Assembly (NCBI GenBank): GCA_001515945.1 | Contig: LOER01000016.1 | Location: forward strand, 1-64,000 | Length of the DNA: 64,000 nt | From: Desulfitibacter sp. BRH_c19 | Lineage (GTDB): Bacteria; Bacillota; DSM-16504; Desulfitibacterales; Desulfitibacteraceae | Direction: 5' to 3' | Shown: positions 1 through 8,665 of the stretch, piece by piece | How the letters are laid out: each line of letters begins with the position of its first letter | Numbering within the stretch: the first letter of the stretch is position 1 | Program-made: the position numbers and the translations under genes | Notes under the pieces: generated by a model | The model's input: only the letters and a program-made list of their open reading frames with translations | What the model was told of the DNA's origin: nothing | The model's database searches: none

Positions 1-77
1 CGGGGCGTAGCGCAGTTTGGTAGCGCACATGGTTTGGGACCATGGGGTCGAAGGTTCAAATCCTTTCGCCCCGACCA
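1..77 (+). tRNA. tRNA-Pro (TGG)
   Basis: The cloverleaf has a 7-bp acceptor stem (CGGGGCG with CGCCCCG), anticodon loop TTTGGGA with anticodon TGG, a GGTTCAAATCC T-arm and an encoded CCA at 75-77. It begins at the first base of the window, so a promoter and possibly more tRNAs lie upstream. Confidence 0.97.
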
Positions 78-86
78 TTTTAATAA

Positions 87-161
87 GGCCCGTTGGTCAA
101 GCGGTTAAGACACCGCCCTTTCACGGCGGTAACAGGGGTTCAAGTCCCCTACGGGTCACCA
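87..161 (+). tRNA. tRNA-Glu (TTC)
   Basis: The acceptor stem GGCCCGT pairs with ACGGGTC. The anticodon stem CCGCC/GGCGG carries loop CTTTCAC with anticodon TTC, and CCA is encoded at 159-161. It lies 9 bp after tRNA-Pro, so the two are probably one transcript. Confidence 0.97.
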
Positions 162-174
162 TTTATGTTAATGA

Positions 175-250
<76 letters not shown>

Positions 251-262
251 TATAGTTTTATT

Positions 263-339
263 GGAGTTGTGGTGTAGTGGTCTAACATATCGGCCTGTCA
301 CGCCGAGGATCGCGGGTTCGACTCCCGTCAACTCCGCCA
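263..339 (+). tRNA. tRNA-Asp (GTC)
   Basis: The acceptor stem GGAGTTG pairs with CAACTCC, with discriminator G and encoded CCA at 337-339. The anticodon loop CTGTCAC gives anticodon GTC. It is the fourth gene of the array. Confidence 0.97.
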
Positions 340-345
340 TTATTT

Positions 346-420
346 GCCGACGTAGCTCAACGGTAGAGCAGCTGACTTGTAATCAGCAGGTTGCGGGTTC
401 AATTCCCATCGTCGGCTCCA
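346..420 (+). tRNA. tRNA-Thr (TGT)
   Basis: The acceptor stem GCCGACG pairs with CGTCGGC. The anticodon stem CTGAC/ATCAG carries anticodon TGT, and CCA is encoded at 418-420. It is the last gene before the terminator at 436-460. Confidence 0.97.
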
Positions 421-435
421 TAGATAAGTTTATTT

Positions 436-460
436 AACAGCGAAGTTTCGCTGTTTTTTT
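436..460 (+). terminator. Rho-independent terminator of tRNA array
   Basis: An 8-bp stem AACAGCGA/TCGCTGTT with loop AGTT is followed directly by a run of Ts, 16 bp after the tRNA-Thr CCA end. Confidence 0.9.
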
Positions 461-522
461 ATTTATTTAAAAACTTGTATAGAATAATAACTAATTACAC
501 AACATTATATATATCCTAATAA

Positions 523-597
523 TGGGGTGTAGCCAAGTGGTAAGGCAGCGGTCTTTGGAATCGCCATTCGTAGGTTCAAATCCTGCCACCCCAGCCA
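523..597 (+). tRNA. tRNA-Gln (TTG)
   Basis: The acceptor stem TGGGGTG pairs with CACCCCA, with discriminator G and encoded CCA at 595-597. The anticodon stem GCGGT/ATCGC has loop CTTTGGA, giving anticodon TTG; the TGG visible in the loop is out of register. It is separated from the array by a terminator and is probably transcribed on its own. Confidence 0.93.
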
Positions 598-683
598 AAT
601 AATTTTACCTCCATTTATCCACTTTCATGAAGAGTTATAGCAACTAATATGATATAATTAGTTGAAATGGGAGGAGGATAAAT

Positions 684-1532
684 ATGCCAAAAATAAAAAT
701 TGTAACTGATTCTACTGCATACATTAAGAATGAAGACTTGAAAAACCTCAACGTAACTGTAGTTCCATTAAGTGTAACTTTAGATAATGACCACTTCAAA
801 GAAAATTTGAAATCTCATGAAGATTTTTTTATTCAGCTTAAGAAATCAAAAGGCTTTCCAACCACATCCCAACCTTCCGTAGGTGATTTCCATACAGCGT
901 ATACTGAGATACTAAAAGAATATGATGAAATTATTTCAATACATATATCTGAGATGATTAGTGGTACCATACATTCTGCCAATACAGCTGCTTCAGAGAT
1001 AGAATCAAACAAAATTCATGTTTTTGATTCAGCAACTACTGCAACAGTCTTAGAAGACATGGTACTAACTGCAGTAGAAATGGTAAAGTTAGGATATTCA
1101 AAAGTTGAAATAATAAATAAGCTCAGTTATATAAAAGAGAATAATAAGCTATTATTTATTGTTGATAATCTTAAATATCTACAGAAGGGTGGTAGAATTG
1201 GTAAAGCTGGATCAATCTTAGGAACCATACTAAACATTAAACCAATTCTTTATATAGATGGGCAAGTTGGATTGTTTGATAAAGTAAGGACACGTAAAAA
1301 AGCATTATTAAGAATAATTTCAGAATTAGAAGCAATGGCTGATAAATATGGGGGTATAAACAATCTTAAGGTAACCCTTATTCAAGTCTATAATAGAGAA
1401 GGCCTCATTAAACTAGAAGAGCTTTTAAAAGAAAAGTGGCCAGAGCTTGAATTTAACACTTATAGCTGTGGCCCGGTCATAGGATCACACGTTGGACCAG
1501 GTGGATTAGGCCTAGCATTTAGACCAAAGTAG
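684..1532 (+). CDS. DegV family protein (fatty-acid-binding, FakB-like)
   Basis: This 282-residue protein opens with the DegV signature: residues 1-12 read as a beta strand ending in VTDSTA, followed by a VVPLSV strand. The C-terminal GPVIGSHVGPGGLGLAF segment is also typical. Family knowledge: DegV/FakB proteins bind one fatty acid and present it to a FakA kinase for phosphorylation, feeding phospholipid synthesis. No FakA gene is near, so the partner must lie elsewhere. The start is fixed by GGGAGGAGG at 668-676 with 7-bp spacing, and a TATAAT box lies at 653-658. It is followed by its own terminator and appears monocistronic. The family is certain; the ligand is inferred. Confidence 0.9.
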   Translation: MPKIKIVTDSTAYIKNEDLKNLNVTVVPLSVTLDNDHFKENLKSHEDFFIQLKKSKGFPTTSQPSVGDFHTAYTEILKEYDEIISIHISEMISGTIHSANTAASEIESNKIHVFDSATTATVLEDMVLTAVEMVKLGYSKVEIINKLSYIKENNKLLFIVDNLKYLQKGGRIGKAGSILGTILNIKPILYIDGQVGLFDKVRTRKKALLRIISELEAMADKYGGINNLKVTLIQVYNREGLIKLEELLKEKWPELEFNTYSCGPVIGSHVGPGGLGLAFRPK

Positions 1533-1552
1533 ATAAATAGATACTTTTCAGG

Positions 1553-1592
1553 AAAAGACCTAGGTTCTATTAATAAAACGTAGGTCTTTTAT
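1553..1592 (+). terminator. Rho-independent terminator of degV gene
   Basis: A 10-bp stem AAAAGACCTA/TAGGTCTTTT surrounds an 18-nt loop. The U-rich 3' arm supplies the T tract. It sits 20 bp after the stop codon. Confidence 0.75.
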
Positions 1593-2187
1593 GTTGCTTT
1601 ATATATGAATTTTCAGAATAAATTTTCATCTATTTTTAATTATTTTTATCTTTGAAAGGAGATGTCTTTGTGATATAATGCACATAGAGAATGTGATAAA
1701 TTGCACAATGTAGGCATCTCTAAAATTTATAAGATAAACTGTCAGGTTTTCATGTAAATGGAAGCAAATTAGTGGTACAAAGTATTTTTAGTGTGGTACA
1801 AGGATTTTTGTGAGTTATGTAGAATATTAAAAAGATAATGAAATCATCTGATTTTTTTATTTCAACTTATAAGAATAACTGTTTTTTTAGAAAGCAGGTA
1901 AAATCCTATTGCTTCTATGGTTTTTTTGGCTTCTTTATATTCTTATAAGGGAAAACTTATTTTCTTGAAGAATTAGCTAGGTGTAAAGGATTAGCAATGT
2001 TAATCCTTGTTATAAAAAAAACAAATAGGGAGGCATGTGTATAGAATACAAAAGAATAGTAAGTATTTCCATATGCATTTTTCTATAATTTACACTAAAT
2101 ATATACTAGTTTACTAGAAGTGTTTTTAGATATCATCAACATAAAAATTCATGTAAAGTCCAGGTAGAAAGATGGGGTGTAGTAATA
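1593..2187 (+). promoter_or_regulatory. Long non-coding leader upstream of the acs cluster
   Basis: About 600 bp hold no convincing gene. A good promoter-like pair, TTGAAA at 1652-1657 and TATAAT at 1674-1679 (16-bp spacer), would give a leader of about 500 nt. A second TATAAT at 2084-2089 lacks a clear -35. Between them lies an imperfect direct repeat (GTGGTACAAAG then GTGGTACAAGG, 1772-1811) and an 8-bp inverted repeat AAGGATTA/TAATCCTT at 1986-2008. I recognise no known riboswitch. Control of the whole acs operon from here is inferred from position only. Confidence 0.4.
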
Positions 2188-2949
2188 ATGAAAATCGCAG
2201 TTTCTGGTAAAGGTGGAGTTGGAAAAACAACTATTTCCGCTGGTTTAACTAAATTCTTTTTAAATAAGGGGTATAAAGTATTTGCTGTAGATGCTGATCC
2301 TGATGTTAGTTTAGGAACAATATTAGGAATTGACGATAATTCTGTAGAAGGACTTAAACCAATTGTAGAGATGCGAGAGGTTATATCAAAAAAATGCGGT
2401 GGTGATGGAGCATTTTTTCCATTAGATCCTCAAGTAGACGATATTTTAGAGGATTACATCATCCAAAAAGGTAATCTTTTCTTTTTGAAGATGGGTGCAG
2501 TTAAACAGGGTGGTTCATCCTGTTACTGCAGAGAGAACACTATCCTAAATGCTTTGGTCAATTCCTTACTTATTAAACATAAAGAAATTGTGTTGCTTGA
2601 TATGGGTGCAGGTATAGAGCATTTAACTAGAGGAACCTCTGGTGGAGTAGATATAATGTTAATTGTTACAGAAGCCAGTAAGGTTAGTGTTAATACCGCT
2701 CTAATTGTAAAGAAACTAGCACAGGAATTAGGTGTTCAGCACATTAATTTTATTGGTAATAAAATCAGAACTGAAAAAGAAAAGGTATTTTTGAAATCAG
2801 CATTACCAGCACATGAAATCTTAGGTTTTGTGGAATTTAATGAAGAAGTACTAGACTTAGCAATGGAATTTCACCCTTTAGACAAGAGTAGTGCAGCCAG
2901 CCTTGATCTTGAAGCAATTGGAAGCGAGATCCTGGCCAGAAACAGCTGA
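2188..2949 (+). CDS. cooC: CooC-type nickel-insertion ATPase for CODH/ACS
   Basis: This 253-residue MinD/ParA-like P-loop ATPase has a deviant Walker A motif GKGGVGKTT at residues 7-15, a switch DADPD near residue 35, and the paired cysteines C112-x-C114 that bind Ni/Zn at the dimer interface in characterised CooC proteins. Family role: ATP-dependent maturation of the nickel site of carbon monoxide dehydrogenase, in the cytoplasm. It is the first gene of the cluster, 42 bp upstream of acsA. A second homologue lies at 10598-11359, so one may serve CODH and the other ACS, as proposed for CooC and AcsF in acetogens. That split of roles is inference. Confidence 0.93.
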   Translation: MKIAVSGKGGVGKTTISAGLTKFFLNKGYKVFAVDADPDVSLGTILGIDDNSVEGLKPIVEMREVISKKCGGDGAFFPLDPQVDDILEDYIIQKGNLFFLKMGAVKQGGSSCYCRENTILNALVNSLLIKHKEIVLLDMGAGIEHLTRGTSGGVDIMLIVTEASKVSVNTALIVKKLAQELGVQHINFIGNKIRTEKEKVFLKSALPAHEILGFVEFNEEVLDLAMEFHPLDKSSAASLDLEAIGSEILARNS

Positions 2950-2991
2950 TTATCAATTTTATTATAAATTTTATATCAGGGAGGTATAAAT

Positions 2992-5016
2992 ATGCCAAGA
3001 TTTAGGGATGTAGATCACACATGTAGGCCTTCTGATGCAGACAGAGTTAAAAATAGGAAAGTACGCGAACGTACAATTGATCCTGCTGCATTAGAATTAT
3101 TGGAAGTTGCAAAAGAAAATAATATAGAAACAACGTTTGACAGGTTTATAGCCCAACAACCCCAATGTAAATTTGGTTATGAAGGTCTTTGTTGCAAATT
3201 TTGTATGAAAGGTCCATGTCGCATAAAAGCTCTTGAAGGACCTGGAAGTAGAGGTATTTGTGGAGCTTCTGCATGGACTATAGCTGCAAGAAACGTTGGT
3301 CTGATGATTATTACAGGAGCAGCTTCCCACTCAGAGCATGCTAACCATATTGCAATGGCTTTATTAGAGTACGCAGAAGGTAAAGCCTCAGATTATTCAA
3401 TAAAGGACCCAGAAAAGCTTCGAGCAGTAGCTGTAAGACTTGATGTAGATGTTGAAGGAAAAAATGATAAGGAAATTGCGCATGAAATCGCCAAGATATC
3501 AATAGAAGATTTAAGCAGGCTTAAAAACATGGGAGAATCTACTTGGTTAACCAAGAGCTCCATTCCAGAACGTGTTGAAAAGTTTAGGCAATGTAATGTT
3601 GTTCCGCATGGAATTCATGCAACTATTTCTGATCTTTGTACACAAGCCCATGTTGGCATGGATAATGATCCTGTTAATATAGTTTTTAGTGCAATAAGGG
3701 TTGCACTTTCAGATGCTGCAGGTGAAATAATGGCAACAGAAATCTCTGACGCATTATTTGGAACTCCAAAACCAGTTGTAACTGAAGCTAATATGGGTGT
3801 TCTAGATAAAGATAAAGTAAACTTTGTAGTACATGGTCACAATCCACTTTTAAGTGATATTCTCGTCACAACTGCTAGGGAAATGGAACATGAAGCTATT
3901 AAAGCTGGCGCAAAAGGACTTAATATAGTTGGTATGTGCTGTACTGGTAATGAAATATTAATGCGACAAGGTATACCAATCTTAACCTCCTATACTTCCC
4001 AAGAACTAGCAATAGTAACAGGTGTATGTGATGCTATGGTGGTCGATGTTCAGTGCATCATGCCAACCATTCAAAAGATAGCTGAATGTTATAGTACAAA
4101 GATCATTACTACATCAGATATTGTTAAAATACCAGGTTCTATGCATATTGATTATCAGGTTGAAAGTGCTACAAAGAACGCAAAAGAATGTATCAGAATT
4201 GCTATTGAAGCTTTTAAAGCTAGAAAAGAATCAAATCAACCAGTAAAAATCCCTAATCATAAAACAAAAATAGTGTCAGGCTTTAGTTTGGAAGCATTAA
4301 TGGATTTATTTGCAACAGTAAATTCAGAAAATCCCATTAAGTATTTAAACAATGCTATTATTAATGGTCAGCTAAAAGGCGTAATACTAATGGCTGGTTG
4401 TAATAACACCAAATCATATCAAGATGAGAACCATATCACCATCATAAAAGAGATGTTGAAAAATGATGTTTTAGTTTTGACAACTGGCTGTGCAACTTAT
4501 GCAACATCAAAATTTGGTTTGATGGACCCTGATAGAGTTGATGAGTTCTGTGGTGAAGGACTTAAAAAGTTTATCCATGCAATTGAAGAAAAATCGGAAC
4601 TATCAACAAAGCTACCTCCAACCTTCCATGTAGGTTCTTGTGTAGATAATTCGAGAGCATACCAATTAATGATGAAAATGGCAGAAGATTTGGGTGTAGA
4701 CACTCCAAAGGTTCCTTTTGTAGCTTCAGCTCCTGAGGCAATGAGTGGTAAGGCAACTGCAATTGGTTCCTGGCTTGTTGCTGGCGGATGGCCAACTCAT
4801 GTCGGTTCTATGCCTCCTGTTGAAGGAAGTGACCTTTTATATAGCATACTAACTCAAGTTGCTGGGGATGTTTATGGCGGTTATTTTATGTTTGAAATGG
4901 ATCCTGAAATAGGAGCACAGAAACTTTTAAGTGCTTTGGAATATAGAAATTGGAAATTAAAGATACACATGCAAAAAGCAGAAGAGTTTCAAACTCCACT
5001 CTGTCAAAACTATTAA
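2992..5016 (+). CDS. acsA: Carbon monoxide dehydrogenase subunit (beta) of CODH/ACS
   Basis: This 674-residue catalytic CODH subunit reversibly reduces CO2 to CO and passes CO to acetyl-CoA synthase through an internal tunnel. Visible ligands match bacterial bifunctional CODH numbering: C59 and C67 for the bridging D cluster; C68, C71, C76 and C90 for the B cluster; H283 of the Ni-Fe-S C cluster in the HGHNP motif; and later C-cluster cysteines in CTGNE, GCNN and GSCVDN segments. The length and close linkage to acsB (24-bp gap) point to the CODH/ACS type rather than a free CooS. The start is preceded by GGGAGG at 2980-2985. Confidence 0.97.
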   Translation: MPRFRDVDHTCRPSDADRVKNRKVRERTIDPAALELLEVAKENNIETTFDRFIAQQPQCKFGYEGLCCKFCMKGPCRIKALEGPGSRGICGASAWTIAARNVGLMIITGAASHSEHANHIAMALLEYAEGKASDYSIKDPEKLRAVAVRLDVDVEGKNDKEIAHEIAKISIEDLSRLKNMGESTWLTKSSIPERVEKFRQCNVVPHGIHATISDLCTQAHVGMDNDPVNIVFSAIRVALSDAAGEIMATEISDALFGTPKPVVTEANMGVLDKDKVNFVVHGHNPLLSDILVTTAREMEHEAIKAGAKGLNIVGMCCTGNEILMRQGIPILTSYTSQELAIVTGVCDAMVVDVQCIMPTIQKIAECYSTKIITTSDIVKIPGSMHIDYQVESATKNAKECIRIAIEAFKARKESNQPVKIPNHKTKIVSGFSLEALMDLFATVNSENPIKYLNNAIINGQLKGVILMAGCNNTKSYQDENHITIIKEMLKNDVLVLTTGCATYATSKFGLMDPDRVDEFCGEGLKKFIHAIEEKSELSTKLPPTFHVGSCVDNSRAYQLMMKMAEDLGVDTPKVPFVASAPEAMSGKATAIGSWLVAGGWPTHVGSMPPVEGSDLLYSILTQVAGDVYGGYFMFEMDPEIGAQKLLSALEYRNWKLKIHMQKAEEFQTPLCQNY

Positions 5017-5040
5017 TCATGTGGAAAGGAGGAATATATA

Positions 5041-7239
5041 ATGTCTAATAAATTAAATTTTGATTCAATATATGATAATGTAATTGAAGAAGGGAAAGAG
5101 CCAAAGGTATTGTTTAGAGAGGTCTATCATGGTGCAATTACTGCAACCAGCTATGCAGAAATTAGACTCAATCAAGCAATTAGAAGATATGGTGAGGATT
5201 ATCAAATAAGCTATCCAGATACAGCATATTCTTTGCCAGTAATTAGATGTTGGACTGGAGAAGAAATCACCCAACTTGGAGAATTGGTTCCAGTTTTAAA
5301 TAGCGCTAGAAGTCTTTTAAATGAAAATCTAACTTTTGAAAATTCACGAAATGCAGGTCGAGCAACATGGGTAGCAGCAGAAATTATTGAAGCTGTTAAC
5401 TACATCGGACATACTAGAGAAGAACCACTCTTTGTTGAGCCTTGGACTGGATTTATTGGAGATCCTGTTGTTAGGAAATATGGAATTAAGATGGTTGACT
5501 GGACTATACCTGGTGAGGCAGTTATCATTGGTAGAGCAAAGGATAGTCAATCGGCAAAAATGATTGTTGATGATTTAATGGGAAAAGGAATGATGCTTTT
5601 TCTATGTGATGAATTCATTGAGCAATTAATGGAAGAAAATGTTAAACTCGGAATCGACTATATTGCATTCCCAGTCGGTAATTTCACACAGGTGGTACAT
5701 GCAGCTAATTATGCATTAAGAGCTGGTATGATGTTTGGTGGAATTAAACCTGGCTTATTAGAAGAACAAAGAGATTATCAACACCGCCGTATTAAGGCAT
5801 TTATATTATATTTAGGCGAGCATGATATGGTAAAAACTGCAGCCGCCATGGGCGCAATTTATACTGGTTTTCCAGTAATTACGGATCAAGAGTTGCCTGA
5901 GGATAAACAAATCAAAGATTGGTTTATTTCACAACCTGACTATAACAAAATTGTTCAGACAGCAATGGAAGCAAGAGGTATAAAGGTTGTAAAAACTAAA
6001 ATTGACCTGCCAGTTAATTTTGGTCCAGCCTTTGAAGGTGAGACTATCCGTAAAAATGATATGTATGTTGAAATGGGTGGAGGTAAAACAACATCCTTTG
6101 AATTAGTTCAATCAGTATCTGAAGATGAAATTGAAGATGGCAAGATTGAAGTTATTGGACCTGAACTTAGCGATATTGAAGAAGGTGCACGAATTCCTTT
6201 GGGTATTATGGTAGATATCTATGGACGTAAAATGCAGACGGATTTTGAAGGTGTTCTTGAAAGAAGAATCCACGACTTCATTAACTATGGTGAAGGTTTG
6301 TGGCATACCGCTCAGAGGGATATAAACTGGTTAAGAATAAGTAAAGATGCTAAAGCTAAAGATGTCAAATTTAAGCACTATGGTGATATCTTAATTACTA
6401 AGTTCAAGGCTGATTTTCCAGCTATTGTTGATAGAGTTCAAGTTACAATAATTACCGACCCAGCAATCGTTGAAGAAAAAGTACAAATTGCTAAAGCTAA
6501 ATATAAAGAAAGAGACGACAGAATGAGAGGTTTAACTGACGATAAGGTCGAAGAATTCTATTCATGTACTTTATGTCAGTCCTTTGCTCCTAACCATGTC
6601 TGTATTGTTACTCCTGAAAGGGTAGGATTATGTGGTGCTGTTAGCTGGTTGGATGGTAGGGCAGCCTATGAAATTGACAGTACTGGTCCTAATCAACCAA
6701 TTCCCAAGGGAACTGCTATTAATGATATGAAGGGTGAATGGAAGAGTTGTAATGACTTTATGTTTACAACTTCTAACAGAACAATCGATAGTGTCTGCAT
6801 GTATACTTTGATGGAAAAACCAATGACTTCATGTGGTTGTTTCGAAGCTATCATGGCAATACTTCCTGAAGCTAATGGAATTATGATTACAATGCGCGAG
6901 CATACTGGAGATACCCCATGTGGTATGACATTCTCAACTTTAGCTGGTATGGTTGGTGGTGGTGTTCAAACACCAGGTTTCATGGGTATAGGTAAGAGCT
7001 ATATTGTTAGTAGAAAATTCATAACTGCTGATGGTGGATTACAGCGAATTGTTTGGATGCCTAAAGCATTAAAAGAATTCTTAAGAGATGATTTAATTAA
7101 GAGAAGTGTAGAAGATGGTCTTGGTGAAGATTTCATTGACAAGATAGCCGATGAAACAATCGGAACTACTTCAGATGAGATACTACCATTCCTTGAAGAG
7201 AAAGGCCATCCAGCATTAACTATGGATCCATTATTTTAA
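5041..7239 (+). CDS. acsB: Acetyl-CoA synthase (alpha subunit, CODH/ACS)
   Basis: This 732-residue enzyme condenses CO, the methyl group from the corrinoid protein and CoA into acetyl-CoA. The A-cluster ligands are all present: C509, C512, C521 and C531 hold the [4Fe-4S] cube with a bridging cysteine, and C598-G-C600 is the motif coordinating the distal nickel. The protein has the full N-terminal CO-channel domain found in bacterial enzymes (archaeal ones lack it). AAAGGAGG precedes the ATG. A 9-bp hairpin follows the gene at 7249-7273 before acsC. Confidence 0.97.
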   Translation: MSNKLNFDSIYDNVIEEGKEPKVLFREVYHGAITATSYAEIRLNQAIRRYGEDYQISYPDTAYSLPVIRCWTGEEITQLGELVPVLNSARSLLNENLTFENSRNAGRATWVAAEIIEAVNYIGHTREEPLFVEPWTGFIGDPVVRKYGIKMVDWTIPGEAVIIGRAKDSQSAKMIVDDLMGKGMMLFLCDEFIEQLMEENVKLGIDYIAFPVGNFTQVVHAANYALRAGMMFGGIKPGLLEEQRDYQHRRIKAFILYLGEHDMVKTAAAMGAIYTGFPVITDQELPEDKQIKDWFISQPDYNKIVQTAMEARGIKVVKTKIDLPVNFGPAFEGETIRKNDMYVEMGGGKTTSFELVQSVSEDEIEDGKIEVIGPELSDIEEGARIPLGIMVDIYGRKMQTDFEGVLERRIHDFINYGEGLWHTAQRDINWLRISKDAKAKDVKFKHYGDILITKFKADFPAIVDRVQVTIITDPAIVEEKVQIAKAKYKERDDRMRGLTDDKVEEFYSCTLCQSFAPNHVCIVTPERVGLCGAVSWLDGRAAYEIDSTGPNQPIPKGTAINDMKGEWKSCNDFMFTTSNRTIDSVCMYTLMEKPMTSCGCFEAIMAILPEANGIMITMREHTGDTPCGMTFSTLAGMVGGGVQTPGFMGIGKSYIVSRKFITADGGLQRIVWMPKALKEFLRDDLIKRSVEDGLGEDFIDKIADETIGTTSDEILPFLEEKGHPALTMDPLF

Positions 7240-7248
7240 TATCAATTT

Positions 7249-7273
7249 TGGGTGCCGTTTTTTGCGGCACCCA
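7249..7273 (+). other. Intercistronic hairpin between acsB and acsC
   Basis: A perfect 9-bp stem TGGGTGCCG/CGGCACCCA encloses loop TTTTTTG. No T tract follows on either strand, so it is not a classical terminator. It probably stabilises or processes the mRNA end and could set different amounts of AcsAB and AcsCD. Confidence 0.6.
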
Positions 7274-7317
7274 ATAAAAATAAAAATGTCTTATTCAATT
7301 AAGAAAGGGGATCAGTT

Positions 7318-8655
7318 ATGGGCTTAACAGGTTTGGAAATTTACAAACAACTGCCAAAAAAGAACTGCGGAGAATGTGGACCTCCAACTTGCTTAGCATT
7401 TGCGATGAATCTTGCAAGTGGGAAAGCAGCATTGGATTCATGTCCATATGTTACTGATGCAGCAAAGGAAGCTTTAGAATCAGCGGCAGCTCCTCCAATT
7501 GCTTTAGTTAAAGCTGGTACTGGGGATTATGTTGTTGAAATGGGTGACGAAACAGAATTATTCCGTCACGATAAAAAGTTTTATCATGAAGCTGCATATG
7601 CTATTAAAGTTAGTGATAGTTTATCAGAGGAAGAAATTAGCGAGAAAGTTAAAAAAGTAAACAACCTAGTTATTGAAAGAGTTGGGATGCAGTATAAATC
7701 CCAGTTTGTTGCTATCGACAATCAATCAGGTAGTGCTGATGCTTTTGTAAAAGCTGTAGAGATTGCAAATAGTATCACAGATATGCCTCTAGTACTAATA
7801 TCTACTGATGTTCCTGCTGTTGCAAAAGCATTGGAAATAGTAGCTGACAAAAAGCCTCTTGTTTATGCAGCTACAGAAGACAACTATGAAGAAATGACTA
7901 AGCTAGCTAAAGACAAAGATGTTCCTCTAGCTGTATATGCAGAAGGCTTAGATGCTTTAGCCGAGCTAGTTCAGAAGGTTGTTAACTTAGGACATAAGCA
8001 ACTTGTTCTAGATCCTGGAAGCAAAGATTTATCACAAACCATTGCAAATTTAGTACAGATTCGCCGTCAGGCTATTAAGAAGAAATTCAGACCATTTGGA
8101 TATCCCATAATGGCGTTCACTCAAGCAACTGACCCATTAGAAGAAGTTGTTGAGGCCGTGGCTCTAACAGGGAGATATGCAAGTATAGTTGTGATGGATA
8201 CAACTGACCCAGCTCACATGGCACCACTAATGTCCTGGAGACAAAACCTATATACAGATCCACAAGTTCCAATCCAAGTTGAAGAAAAAATATATGCTGT
8301 TGGAGATGTAAATGAGAATTCACCTGTTTATGTTACAACTAACTTCTCATTATCATTCTATACTGTTCAAGGTGAAGTTGAATCTAGTAAGATTCCTTCA
8401 TATATCATACCAATCAATACAGATGGAACATCAGTATTAACTGCATATTCAGCTGGTAAATATGAGCCAGAGCAAATAGCTGCAGTTCTTAAAAAGGTTG
8501 GTATTGAAGATAAAGTAAGCCATAGGAACGTTGTAATTCCTGGCCTAGTTGCTGTTGTAAGTGGTAAGCTCGAAGATTCATCGGGTTGGAAAGTAATTGT
8601 TGGTCCGAGGGAAGCTTCTGGTATACCATCATTTGCAAAAAGTCAATTTGCGTAG
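7318..8655 (+). CDS. acsC: Corrinoid iron-sulfur protein large subunit
   Basis: This 445-residue gamma subunit of the corrinoid/iron-sulfur protein shuttles the methyl group from methyl-THF to acetyl-CoA synthase. The N-terminal [4Fe-4S] motif is C17-x2-C20-x4-C25-x16-C42, and the rest forms the TIM-barrel and B12-binding C-terminal domain of the family. It pairs with AcsD (11382-12353) to make the heterodimer. AAAGGGG at 7303-7309 precedes the start. Only 10 bp separate it from acsV, which reactivates its cobalt. Confidence 0.96.
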   Translation: MGLTGLEIYKQLPKKNCGECGPPTCLAFAMNLASGKAALDSCPYVTDAAKEALESAAAPPIALVKAGTGDYVVEMGDETELFRHDKKFYHEAAYAIKVSDSLSEEEISEKVKKVNNLVIERVGMQYKSQFVAIDNQSGSADAFVKAVEIANSITDMPLVLISTDVPAVAKALEIVADKKPLVYAATEDNYEEMTKLAKDKDVPLAVYAEGLDALAELVQKVVNLGHKQLVLDPGSKDLSQTIANLVQIRRQAIKKKFRPFGYPIMAFTQATDPLEEVVEAVALTGRYASIVVMDTTDPAHMAPLMSWRQNLYTDPQVPIQVEEKIYAVGDVNENSPVYVTTNFSLSFYTVQGEVESSKIPSYIIPINTDGTSVLTAYSAGKYEPEQIAAVLKKVGIEDKVSHRNVVIPGLVAVVSGKLEDSSGWKVIVGPREASGIPSFAKSQFA

Positions 8656-8665
8656 GAGTGATTAA

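Noticed and set aside
7249-7273. acsB-acsC hairpin as a terminator
   Set aside because: No T tract follows on either strand and the next gene of the pathway continues 45 bp later.
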